A stretch of 64,000 nt of DNA from Variovorax beijingensis (GTDB lineage: Bacteria > Pseudomonadota > Gammaproteobacteria > Burkholderiales > Burkholderiaceae_C), in NCBI RefSeq assembly GCF_007828835.1, contig NZ_VIVL01000008.1, positions 124,001 to 188,000 of the forward strand, read 5' to 3'. The notes beneath the pieces are model-generated. The model saw only the letters and a program-made list of their open reading frames with translations. It was not told where the DNA came from and made no database searches. The position numbers and the translations under genes were made by a program. Below are positions 34,785-41,766 of the stretch, piece by piece (positions within the stretch are counted from its first letter, which is position 1; each line of letters begins with the position of its first letter).

Positions 34785-36692
34785 TCAACGCTTGTCAGCA
34801 ACATCCTGGACGAGCCGTTGCACGAACGATTCGAGGGACATTGCACCGAGGTCTTGATTGCCCCGGGCGCGCACTGCGACGGCACCAGCTTCCTTTTCTT
34901 TGTCGCCCACGACAAGGATGTAGGGAAGCTTTTGCAACGAATGCTTGCGTATTTTATACGTAATCTTCTCGTTGTGCAGATCCAGCTGGACCCTAAGCCC
35001 TTGATTCTGCAGCGTTTTCGCCACTGAAGCGGCGTAGTCGGCCTGTCCTTCGCTGATGTTGAGCACCGCCACCTGCACCGGAGCGAGCCATGCGGGCAGC
35101 GCGCCGGCATGGTGTTCGATCAGCATGCCGATGAAGCGCTCGAGGCTGCCGACGATGGCGCGGTGCAGCATGACGGGGTGGGCGCGGCCGCTCGTTTCCG
35201 TCACGTATTCGCCGCCCAGGCGCTCGGCCGTGTTGAAGTCGACCTGCATCGTGCCGCACTGCCACTGGCGGCCCAGCGCGTCCTTCAGCGTGTATTCGAT
35301 CTTGGGGCCGTAGAAGGCGCCGTCGCCGGGCGAGATGATGAAATCGACGCCCGAGCGGCGCAGCGCCTCCATCACGGCGTGCTCGGCCTTGTCCCACAGT
35401 TCGTCGGAGCCCACGCGGTTGTCGGGCCGCGTGGCCACCTTGTAGAGGATGTCCGTGAAGCCGAAGTCGGCATAGACCTTCTGCAGCTGCGCCGTGTAGG
35501 CCACGCACTCTTCGAGGATCTGGTCCTCCGTGCAGAAGATGTGGCCGTCGTCCTGCGTGAAGCCGCGCACGCGCATGATGCCGTGCAGCGCGCCGCTGGG
35601 TTCGTTGCGGTGGCACTGGCCGAACTCGCCGTAGCGCAGCGGCAGGTCGCGGTAGCTGCGCAGGTCGCTCTTGAAGATGAGCACATGGCCCGGGCAGTTC
35701 ATCGGCTTGAGCGCGTATTCGCGCTTTTCCGACTCCGTCGTGAACATGTTGTCGCGGTAGTTCTGCCAGTGGCCCGTTTTCTCCCACAGGCTCTTGTCGA
35801 GGATCTGCGGGCCCTTCACTTCCCAGTAGCCCGTGTCGCGGTAGATGCCGCGCATGTACTGCTCCACCGCCTGCCACACGGCCCAGCCCTTGGGGTGCCA
35901 GAACACCACGCCCGGCGCCACTTCGTCGATGTGGAACAAGTCCAGTTCCTTGCCGAGCTTGCGGTGGTCGCGCTTCTCGGCTTCCTCGATGCGCTGGATG
36001 TACTGGTCGAGCTGCTTCTTGTCGGCCCAGGCCGTGCCGTAGATGCGCTGCAGCTGCTCGTTCTTGGCGTCGCCGCGCCAGTAGGCGCCGGCGAGCTTCG
36101 TGAGCTTGAAGACCTTCAGGAAGCGCGTGTTCGGCACGTGCGGGCCGCGGCACATGTCGACGTATTCCTGGTGGTAGTACAGGCCCATGGCCTGCTCGTC
36201 GGGCATGTCCTCGACGAGGCGCAGCTTGTAGTCCTCGCCGCGCGACTTGAAGACCTCGATGACCTCGGCGCGCGGCGTCATCTTCTTGACCACGTCGTAG
36301 TCCTGCGCAATGAGCTCGCGCATGCGCGCCTCGATGGCGGCCATGTCCTCGGGCGTGAAGGGGCGCTCGTAGGAGATGTCGTAGTAGAAGCCCTCCTCGA
36401 TCACCGGACCGATGACCATCTTGGCCGTCGGGTAGAGCTGCTTCACCGCGTGGCCGACCAGGTGGGCCGTCGAGTGGCGGATGATCTCCAGGCCCTCGTC
36501 GTCCCTGGGCGTGATGATCTGGAGCCTGGCGTCATGGTCGATGACGTCGCTGGCATCGACGAGCTTGCCGTCGACCTTGCCGGCCACCGTCATCTTGGCG
36601 AGCCCGGGTCCGATGGACTGGGCAACTTCGGCCACCGAAACCGGGCCGGGGAACTCGCGGCGCGAGTTGTCGGGAAGCGTGATCTGGATCAT
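34785..36692 (-). CDS. thrS: Threonine--tRNA ligase
   Basis: 635 residues. TGS domain (about 1-60), editing domain with 'HSTAHLVGHAVKQLYP' (zinc-like HxxxH, here HLVGH), class II core with 'MNCPGHVLIFKSDLRSYRDL', motif 2 'RVRGFTQDDGHIFC', motif 3 'MLHRAIVGSLERFIGMLIEH' and the C-terminal anticodon domain. The ATG at 36692 gives the canonical 'MIQITLPDNS'; the frame extends to 36716 only through a terminator-proximal sequence. Preceded by a leader ORF and an intrinsic terminator that likely attenuate it. Confidence 0.97.
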   Translation of the reverse strand: MIQITLPDNSRREFPGPVSVAEVAQSIGPGLAKMTVAGKVDGKLVDASDVIDHDARLQIITPRDDEGLEIIRHSTAHLVGHAVKQLYPTAKMVIGPVIEEGFYYDISYERPFTPEDMAAIEARMRELIAQDYDVVKKMTPRAEVIEVFKSRGEDYKLRLVEDMPDEQAMGLYYHQEYVDMCRGPHVPNTRFLKVFKLTKLAGAYWRGDAKNEQLQRIYGTAWADKKQLDQYIQRIEEAEKRDHRKLGKELDLFHIDEVAPGVVFWHPKGWAVWQAVEQYMRGIYRDTGYWEVKGPQILDKSLWEKTGHWQNYRDNMFTTESEKREYALKPMNCPGHVLIFKSDLRSYRDLPLRYGEFGQCHRNEPSGALHGIMRVRGFTQDDGHIFCTEDQILEECVAYTAQLQKVYADFGFTDILYKVATRPDNRVGSDELWDKAEHAVMEALRRSGVDFIISPGDGAFYGPKIEYTLKDALGRQWQCGTMQVDFNTAERLGGEYVTETSGRAHPVMLHRAIVGSLERFIGMLIEHHAGALPAWLAPVQVAVLNISEGQADYAASVAKTLQNQGLRVQLDLHNEKITYKIRKHSLQKLPYILVVGDKEKEAGAVAVRARGNQDLGAMSLESFVQRLVQDVADKR

Positions 36693-36707
36693 GGAAAACC
36701 TCGGGCG

Positions 36708-36739
36708 AAAAAACAAAAAGCGCGGTGACTGGCCGCGCT
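36708..36739 (-). terminator. Attenuator terminator in the thrS leader
   Basis: AGCGCGG, 7-nt loop, CCGCGCT followed by TTTTTGTTTTTT on the minus strand, ending 16 bp before the thrS ATG. Its 5' arm can alternatively pair with CCGCGCU (36778-36772) located just after the stop codon of the leader ORF, giving a mutually exclusive antiterminator. Confidence 0.75.
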
Positions 36740-36779
36740 TTGCTTGGGATGAGAGCTGGAAGAAACCAGCGAGCGCGGG

Positions 36780-36848
36780 CTACCGGCCCTTTTCTTCGGA
36801 GACGAAGAAAAAGCCGCTGAATCCTTGCGGAGTAGTTCGCGGTGTCAT
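36780..36848 (-). CDS. Putative thrS leader peptide (22 aa)
   Basis: ATG at 36848 to TAG at 36780-36782. Peptide starts M-T-P-R-T-T-P and continues 'QGFSGFFFVSEEKGR'. Three of the first six residues are threonine, encoded by ACA, ACT, ACT, rare codons in such a GC-rich genome. An AAAGG-like ribosome site lies about 10 bp upstream. Placed between a likely promoter and an intrinsic terminator ahead of threonyl-tRNA synthetase, it fits a ribosome-sensing leader: stalling at Thr codons would leave the antiterminator free. Expression is inferred, not shown. Confidence 0.55.
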   Translation of the reverse strand: MTPRTTPQGFSGFFFVSEEKGR

Positions 36849-36891
36849 AACCAAGGTGCCTTTCTCGCTCTTGTTGGGTGCAGAGACCGCA

Positions 36892-36897
36892 ATTCTA
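36892..36897 (-). promoter_or_regulatory. Candidate -10 box of the thrS leader transcript
   Basis: TAGAAT on the minus strand (5/6 of TATAAT) in the short gap between the aceA terminator and the leader ORF. The -35 is poor. It predicts a start near 36885. Confidence 0.4.
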
Positions 36898-36916
36898 TCC
36901 GCTGGCCGCCGGGCAC

Positions 36917-36943
36917 AAAAAAAGCCCGGCGCTCGGCCGGGCT
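36917..36943 (-). terminator. Rho-independent terminator of aceA
   Basis: AGCCCGGC / GCCGGGCT stem with a 5-nt loop followed by seven T on the minus strand, 43 bp after the aceA stop. Confidence 0.88.
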
Positions 36944-36985
36944 CGAAGGTGACAGCGAAATTGTTGTGCTGGCGGATTCAGCGGA

Positions 36986-38305
36986 TCAGTGGAATTGCTC
37001 TTCCTCGGTCGAGCCGGTCAGCGCCGTGACGCTGGACTTGCCGCCCTGGATGACCGTGGTCACCTCGTCGAAGTAGCCGGTGCCGACTTCCTGCTGGTGC
37101 GAGACGAAGGTGTAACCGCGATCGCGCGCTGCGAACTCGGGCTCCTGCACCTTCTCGACGTAGGCGGACATGCCGCGCTGCACGTAGTCTTGCGCCAGGT
37201 CGAACATGTTGAACCACATCGAGTGGATGCCGGCCAGCGTGATGAACTGGTACTTGTAGCCCATGGCGCCGAGTTCCTTCTGGAACTTGGCGATGGTGGC
37301 GTCGTCGAGGTTCTTCTTCCAGTTGAACGACGGCGAGCAGTTGTAGGCCAGCATCTTGCCGGGGTGCACCTTGTGGACCGCGTCGGCGAACTTCTTGGCG
37401 AACTCGAGGTCGGGCGTGCCGGTTTCGCACCACACCAGGTCGGCGTAGTGGGCGTAGGCAATGGCGCGGCTGATGGCCTGGTCGATGCCCTTCTTGGTCT
37501 TGTAGAAGCCTTCGGCGGTGCGTTCGCCGGTGAGGAAGGGCTTGTCGTTCTCGTCGTAGTCGCTGGTGATGAGGTCGGCGGCTTCGGCGTCGGTGCGGGC
37601 AATCACGAGCGTCGGCGTGCCGCAGACGTCGGCGGCCATGCGCGCGGCGATGAGCTTCTGCACGGCCTCGGTGGTGGGCACGAGCACCTTGCCGCCCATG
37701 TGGCCGCACTTCTTGACCGAGGCGAGCTGGTCTTCGAAGTGCACGCCGCCGGCGCCGGCCTTGATCATGGCCTTCATCAGCTCGAAGCCGTTCAGCACGC
37801 CGCCGAAGCCGGCCTCGGCATCAGCGACGATGGGGGCGAAGTAGTCGACATAGCCCTTGTCGCCGGGGTTCACGTTCTTGGACCACTGGATCTCGTCCGC
37901 GCGCCGGAAGGTGTTGTTGATGCGCTCGACCACGGTCGGCACCGAGTCCACCGGGTACAGCGACTGGTCCGGGTACATCGACGAGTAAGTGTTGGCGTCC
38001 GCGGCAACCTGCCAGCCCGACAGGTAGATGGCCTTCACGCCCGCCTTCACCTGCTGCATGGCCTGGCCGCCCGTGAGCGCGCCGAGGCAGTTGACGTAGG
38101 GCTCGTTGTTCACCAGCTCCCAGAGCTTCTCGGCGCCGCGGCGCGCCAGCGTGTGCTCGATGGGGAAGGAACCGCGAAGGCGCACGACGTCGGCGGCGCT
38201 GTAGCCGCGCTTGATGCCCTTCCAGCGGGGATTGGTGGCCCATTCTTTCTCGAGGGCGGCAATTTGCTGTTCGCGGCTCAATTGTTCGGTGAGGGTCTGG
38301 GGCAT
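36986..38305 (-). CDS. aceA: Isocitrate lyase
   Basis: 439 residues. Cleaves isocitrate to glyoxylate and succinate, first step of the glyoxylate shunt. The active-site 'KKCGHMGGK' signature is present near residue 190, with 'LSGWQVAADAN' and 'NCSPSFNWKK' also typical. The ATG at 38305 has GGAG 5 bp upstream; a GTG two codons earlier is less likely. No malate synthase is adjacent. Upstream is an AT-rich region with a palindrome (38381-38398) that probably binds a regulator of acetate metabolism. Confidence 0.97.
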   Translation of the reverse strand: MPQTLTEQLSREQQIAALEKEWATNPRWKGIKRGYSAADVVRLRGSFPIEHTLARRGAEKLWELVNNEPYVNCLGALTGGQAMQQVKAGVKAIYLSGWQVAADANTYSSMYPDQSLYPVDSVPTVVERINNTFRRADEIQWSKNVNPGDKGYVDYFAPIVADAEAGFGGVLNGFELMKAMIKAGAGGVHFEDQLASVKKCGHMGGKVLVPTTEAVQKLIAARMAADVCGTPTLVIARTDAEAADLITSDYDENDKPFLTGERTAEGFYKTKKGIDQAISRAIAYAHYADLVWCETGTPDLEFAKKFADAVHKVHPGKMLAYNCSPSFNWKKNLDDATIAKFQKELGAMGYKYQFITLAGIHSMWFNMFDLAQDYVQRGMSAYVEKVQEPEFAARDRGYTFVSHQQEVGTGYFDEVTTVIQGGKSSVTALTGSTEEEQFH

Positions 38306-38380
38306 GGTCACTCCGTGAGGTTGATTGAAAGGATCGGGCGCTGCGGCCGTGGAGCTACTCTAAACCGAAGCCGGACTCTT

Positions 38381-38398
38381 ATGTCTTATAGAAGACAT
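38381..38398. promoter_or_regulatory. Palindromic operator upstream of aceA
   Basis: ATGTCTT-ATAG-AAGACAT, a perfect 7-bp dyad, plus another AAGACAT half-site at 38430-38436. It sits about 76-93 bp before the aceA start in an AT-rich block that must contain the promoter. Shape suits a dimeric regulator; the protein is unknown. Confidence 0.55.
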
Positions 38399-38453
38399 AT
38401 TTTTAATCCATAAAAATCAACCACTTACAAAGACATTTCTCAATGCGAAATTA

Positions 38454-38474
38454 TTTTTCTCATATCGAGAAAAA
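38454..38474. repeat. AT-rich inverted repeat
   Basis: TTTTTCTC, 5 bp, GAGAAAAA: perfect 8-bp dyad between aceA's upstream region and the end of the cyclotransferase gene. It could act as a terminator for the latter on the minus strand or as a second operator. Confidence 0.45.
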
Positions 38475-38552
38475 ATATTGCGCCGCAGCAGCCGTCTTTT
38501 TCGCAATGTGCAATCGATCTTTCAGGCGTGAAAACCGAACACCGAAAACACC

Positions 38553-38993
38553 TCAGCTGGCCGCGGCGTGCGCCATCCAGTCGCCGCTGTCGATCACCGC
38601 GCGCCCCTCGATGCGCGACGGATGGATCTCGTAGACCAGGCATTCGAAGCGCTGCGCACCCGCTTCCACGATCAGGTGGCGGCGGATGTATTCGCCGGAG
38701 CCGTCGTCGGCGACGCCCTCGAGCCGGTCGAGTTCGGCCTCCACCTGTTGCGCGATGCGGTAGATCTCGCCAACCACGCGCCGCTCGCCGCCGAGCACCG
38801 CGCCGGGGTAGGCACCCAGGTCGTACAGCGTCGCGGCAATGCACGCGTCGGCCACGTGGACCGGCGCGGGCCGGTAGCGTGCGATGTCGTTGCGCCCGCC
38901 GCGGCGCAGGGTGCCGTAGACAAAGACGTGGTGCTGCGCGCTTGCGTCCGGCACGCCATCGGGCTCGGGGGATTGGGGCATCATCGAATCCAT
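38553..38993 (-). CDS. Gamma-glutamylcyclotransferase-like (GGCT/AIG2) protein
   Basis: 146 residues from the ATG at 38993 (ATGs at 38984 and 38981 are possible). 'HHVFVYGTLRRGGRN' is the substrate-binding loop of the GGCT fold; 'YDLGAYPGAVLG' and 'ELDRLEGV' (catalytic Glu region) follow. Family members release 5-oxoproline from gamma-glutamyl peptides, but bacterial AIG2-type members vary in function. Divergent from the EamA exporter with very little space. Confidence 0.82.
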   Translation of the reverse strand: MDSMMPQSPEPDGVPDASAQHHVFVYGTLRRGGRNDIARYRPAPVHVADACIAATLYDLGAYPGAVLGGERRVVGEIYRIAQQVEAELDRLEGVADDGSGEYIRRHLIVEAGAQRFECLVYEIHPSRIEGRAVIDSGDWMAHAAAS

Positions 38994-39018
38994 CGTTCCA
39001 ACAAAGCCGTCCAGTCTA

Positions 39019-39945
39019 TTGAACACCACTGCTCCCGCCAGCCGCCTGCTGGCCTATGGCTGCCTGGCCCTGAGCATGTCGCTCGTCGGCGGCTACGTCG
39101 CCCTCTCCAAGCCCCTTGTAGCGGCCTTTCCGGTGCTGCTGCTCGCCTGGCTGCGCTTCGGCATCGCGGCGCTGGCCATGCCGCACTGGCTGCGGCGCGC
39201 ACCGGGCGAGCCGCCGATGAGCGCACGCACGCGCGGGCTGGTCTTTCTCGAATCGTTCCTCGGCAACTTCCTGTTCTCGATCTGCATGCTGTTCGGCGTG
39301 AGCCTGACGAGCGCGGTGTCCGCGGGCGTGATCATGGCGTCCATCCCGGCGGCCGTGGCGGTGGCGAGCTGGCTGTTCCTGCGCGAGCGCATCACGTTGC
39401 GCATCGGCCTGGCCATCGGCTGCGCTGCCATCGGCATCGGCCTGCTGGCCTTGACGCCAGCGCATGCACCAGCGGCGGGCAACAACGGCGCCGCTGCGCC
39501 TTCGATGCCGTGGCTCGGCAACCTGCTCGTGTTCTGCGCGGTGCTCTGCGAAACGGCCTATGCGGTGATCGGCAAGTCGCTCACCGGCCGCCTCGGCCCC
39601 AAGCGGATCTCCTCGCTCATCAACCTGTGGGGCTTCGTGCTGTCGATGCCCTTCGGCATCTGGTTGGCGCTGCAGTTCGACTTCACGGCGGTGCGCCTTG
39701 GAACCTGGGCGCTGCTCGTGGTCTATGCGCTGGCCGCGAGCATCTGGACCGTGTGGCTCTGGATGACCGGATTGCGCCATGTGCCTGCTGCGCAAGCGGG
39801 CGTGTTTGCCGTGATGCTGCCCGTGAGCGCGGCCCTCGTGGGCGTGCTGGTGCTCGGCGAAAGCCTCTCTGCGGCGCAGTTGCTGGCATTCGCTCTTGCA
39901 CTGGTTGGCGTGGTGCTGGCGACCTGGCCCGCGCCCCGAAGCTGA
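39019..39945 (+). CDS. EamA/DMT family transporter
   Basis: 308 residues, ten hydrophobic helices in two EamA repeats (about 10-145 and 165-300). 'LVGGYVALSKPLVAAFPVLL' and 'FLRERITLRIGLAIG' / 'LGESLSAAQLLAFALALVG' are the repeat ends typical of drug/metabolite exporters. The start is a TTG at 39019; the next ATG (39076) would cut the first helix. Substrate unknown, often amino acids or metabolites. A linker of about 20 small residues (AAGNNGAAAP) separates the halves. Confidence 0.88.
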   Translation: MNTTAPASRLLAYGCLALSMSLVGGYVALSKPLVAAFPVLLLAWLRFGIAALAMPHWLRRAPGEPPMSARTRGLVFLESFLGNFLFSICMLFGVSLTSAVSAGVIMASIPAAVAVASWLFLRERITLRIGLAIGCAAIGIGLLALTPAHAPAAGNNGAAAPSMPWLGNLLVFCAVLCETAYAVIGKSLTGRLGPKRISSLINLWGFVLSMPFGIWLALQFDFTAVRLGTWALLVVYALAASIWTVWLWMTGLRHVPAAQAGVFAVMLPVSAALVGVLVLGESLSAAQLLAFALALVGVVLATWPAPRS

Positions 39946-40100
39946 AAACCGCGGGTTCTCCCCTCTGAAAAAACAACAACTCCCAATGAAAAAACCGCTT
40001 TTTCCCTTGGAAACGCGTTTTTTCTCCTTTAGCATCCGCAATGCCACTGGAGACGCAAGTTTTTCATTGGTGACTGTTTAACCAAAAAAGGAAATCAACC

Positions 40101-40544
40101 ATGGCAACTGCAAAGAAGGCTCCGGCCAAGAAAGCTCCGGCAAAGAAGGCCGCTCCCGCAAAGAAGGCTGCGGCTCCTGCGAAGAAGGCCGCACCGGCCA
40201 AGAAGGCGGCTCCCGCAAAGAAGGCTGCTGCTCCTGCGAAGAAGGCTGCACCGGCGAAGAAGGCTCCTGCAAAGAAAGCCGCTCCCGCCAAGAAGCGCAC
40301 GCCCAACGCTGCGTTCATGAAGGCCCTGACCCCCAGCCCGGCACTCGCCGCCGTTGTGGGCTCGACGCCTCTGCCGCGCACCGCAGTCGTGAGCAAGCTG
40401 TGGGACTACATCAAGAAGAACAACCTGCAGGACAAGGCCAACAAGCGCAACATCAACGCCGATGCCAAGCTGAAGGAAATCTTCGGCAAGCCGCAAGTGT
40501 CGATGTTCGAACTGGCCGCGCTGATCGGCAAGCACGTCAAGTAA
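40101..40544 (+). CDS. Histone H1-like protein with SWIB domain
   Basis: 147 residues. Residues 1-66 are low-complexity K/A/P repeats (PAKKA units) resembling the C-terminal tail of histone H1; residues about 70-147 form a SWIB/MDM2 domain ('LPRTAVVSKLWDYIKKNNLQ' and 'IFGKPQVSMFELAALIGKHV'). Such SWIB fusions occur in Chlamydia and some Burkholderiales and probably bind DNA or organise the nucleoid. AAAGGA ribosome site, strong terminator after the gene, and an AT-rich upstream region suggest a well-expressed single-gene unit. Confidence 0.9.
   Translation: MATAKKAPAKKAPAKKAAPAKKAAAPAKKAAPAKKAAPAKKAAAPAKKAAPAKKAPAKKAAPAKKRTPNAAFMKALTPSPALAAVVGSTPLPRTAVVSKLWDYIKKNNLQDKANKRNINADAKLKEIFGKPQVSMFELAALIGKHVK
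40107..40290 (+). repeat. In-frame short tandem repeats coding for PAKKA units
   Basis: Degenerate repeats of about 9-15 bp (GCAAAGAAGGCTGC-like) in the histone-like gene. Prone to length variation by slippage in whole codons. Confidence 0.8.
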
Positions 40545-40575
40545 GCACCCGGGGGCCCCGCGCTCCCGCATCAGA

Positions 40576-40601
40576 AAGCCGGCTCATGCCGGCTTTTTTT
40601 T
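40576..40601 (+). terminator. Rho-independent terminator
   Basis: AAGCCGGC-TCAT-GCCGGCTT then eight T in total, 32 bp after the histone-like gene. The 3' end of the convergent araC gene overlaps it. Confidence 0.92.
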
Positions 40602-41366
40602 CGCCTGCGGCAGCGCCGCGTCCTCCTCGAAGAAGCGCGCCGGCGTGCAGCCGAAGTTCTTGCGGAAGGTCTCGATGAACGCGCTCACCGAGCTGTAGCC
40701 GACCGTCAATGCCGCGGCCGTGACCGACTCGCCGAGGCTCAGCCGCTCGACGGCCTTCAGCAGGCGCGCCTGCTGCCGCCACTGCGCAAAGCTCAATCCG
40801 GTCTCGCGCGCGAAGCGGCGCGTGAGCGTGCGGCGCGCCATGCCGATGCGGTGCGCCCACTGGTCGATGGTGTCGGGCATGGCCGGATCGTTCGCGAGCG
40901 CCGCGGCCATCGCCGCCAGGCGCTTGTCCTCGGGCATCGGCAGGTGGAGCGACGGCGTTGTTGCGCTGGCAGCCAGTTCGTCGATCAGCACGGCGGCAAG
41001 GCGCAGGCGGCGCTCTTCGAACGCCGCCCGCGGAGCATCGAGCGATGCCAGCCGATCGACCAGCGCCCGGATCAGCGGCGTCGTGGCGAACACATGCGGA
41101 CCGCCCGGCAGGCCCGCCGCCATCGCCGGTTCGATGTGCAGGCTCCAGCCCACGGTGGCGCCGAAGCTCTGCGCCGCATGCGCGCAGCGCGGTGCGATCC
41201 AGCCGATCCACCCCGGAGGCTGCACCCAGCGCCCCGATGGCGTCTCGATGAGCTGCAGCCCCTTGCGCAAGGCGAACAGCTGTCCGGTCTGGTGCGCGTG
41301 ATAGCCGGTGGCACGCGGCCCCTCGGAGGCGTTGATCCAGAGGCTGACCGGTGCCTCAGCCAACAT
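40584..41366 (-). CDS. AraC family transcriptional regulator
   Basis: 260 residues from the ATG at 41366 (a GTG at 41420 would add 18). N-terminal cupin-like sensing domain ('GYHAHQTGQLFALRKGLQLI') and two C-terminal HTH motifs ('WAHRIGMARRTLTRRFARET' and 'VTAAALTVGYSSVSAFIETF'), ending with 'FRKNFGCTPARFF'. Divergent from the small gene at 41470, which it may control. Same subfamily as the second AraC at 57.2 kb. Confidence 0.88.
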   Translation of the reverse strand: MLAEAPVSLWINASEGPRATGYHAHQTGQLFALRKGLQLIETPSGRWVQPPGWIGWIAPRCAHAAQSFGATVGWSLHIEPAMAAGLPGGPHVFATTPLIRALVDRLASLDAPRAAFEERRLRLAAVLIDELAASATTPSLHLPMPEDKRLAAMAAALANDPAMPDTIDQWAHRIGMARRTLTRRFARETGLSFAQWRQQARLLKAVERLSLGESVTAAALTVGYSSVSAFIETFRKNFGCTPARFFEEDAALPQAKKKPA

Positions 41367-41469
41367 GCCTGGCCCGCCGGAGGTATCGATTGGCCCCGTG
41401 CCGCAAGCCGCAGGGCGCACCGCTGCCTAGCATCGGGTCCATCTTCTCGACGCCTTCAAAGGAACGCAC

Positions 41470-41766
41470 ATGCAAGCCCAGGATGTATTGCCCGACGGAC
41501 AGGATTTCGTGACCAGGAACGGAATCCCCTTGCGCAAGGGTTCGGTCGCCGCCTTTCTCGCGAACGCGCAGTTGCTGCAGGACCCCGGCGCGACCGCCGA
41601 GGCAATGCAGGCTGCCGAGCGCGACCTGGTCGCGCTGCTGCCCACGCTCGAAGCACTCGGCCTCTTCGACGTGTTCGAGTTGCGCTCGCCCGCCCTGCGC
41701 GACAAGGTGGCGCGCCATCGCTCAACGCTCATCGGTTCTGCGCCTGCTGCTGCGCCGCGCGCCTGA
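41470..41766 (+). CDS. Small protein of unknown function
   Basis: 98 residues. Not assigned to a named family. 'LPDGQDFVTRNGIPLRKGSV' followed by 'AAFLANAQLL' and 'ALGLFDVFELRSP' looks like a compact conserved helical protein. Strong coding pattern, good AAAGGAA-like ribosome site upstream. Its last 38 bp overlap the convergent ThDP-enzyme gene. Divergent from araC, so it may be the target of that regulator. Confidence 0.6.
   Translation: MQAQDVLPDGQDFVTRNGIPLRKGSVAAFLANAQLLQDPGATAEAMQAAERDLVALLPTLEALGLFDVFELRSPALRDKVARHRSTLIGSAPAAAPRA

Noticed and set aside
36700..36900. T-box riboswitch upstream of thrS
   Set aside because: No T-box sequence or tRNA-binding specifier/antiterminator bulge; the layout fits a leader-peptide attenuator better.
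40107..40290. Possible CRISPR-like or VNTR array
   Set aside because: Repeats are 9-15 bp, contiguous and in frame, coding for PAKKA units; no spacers.
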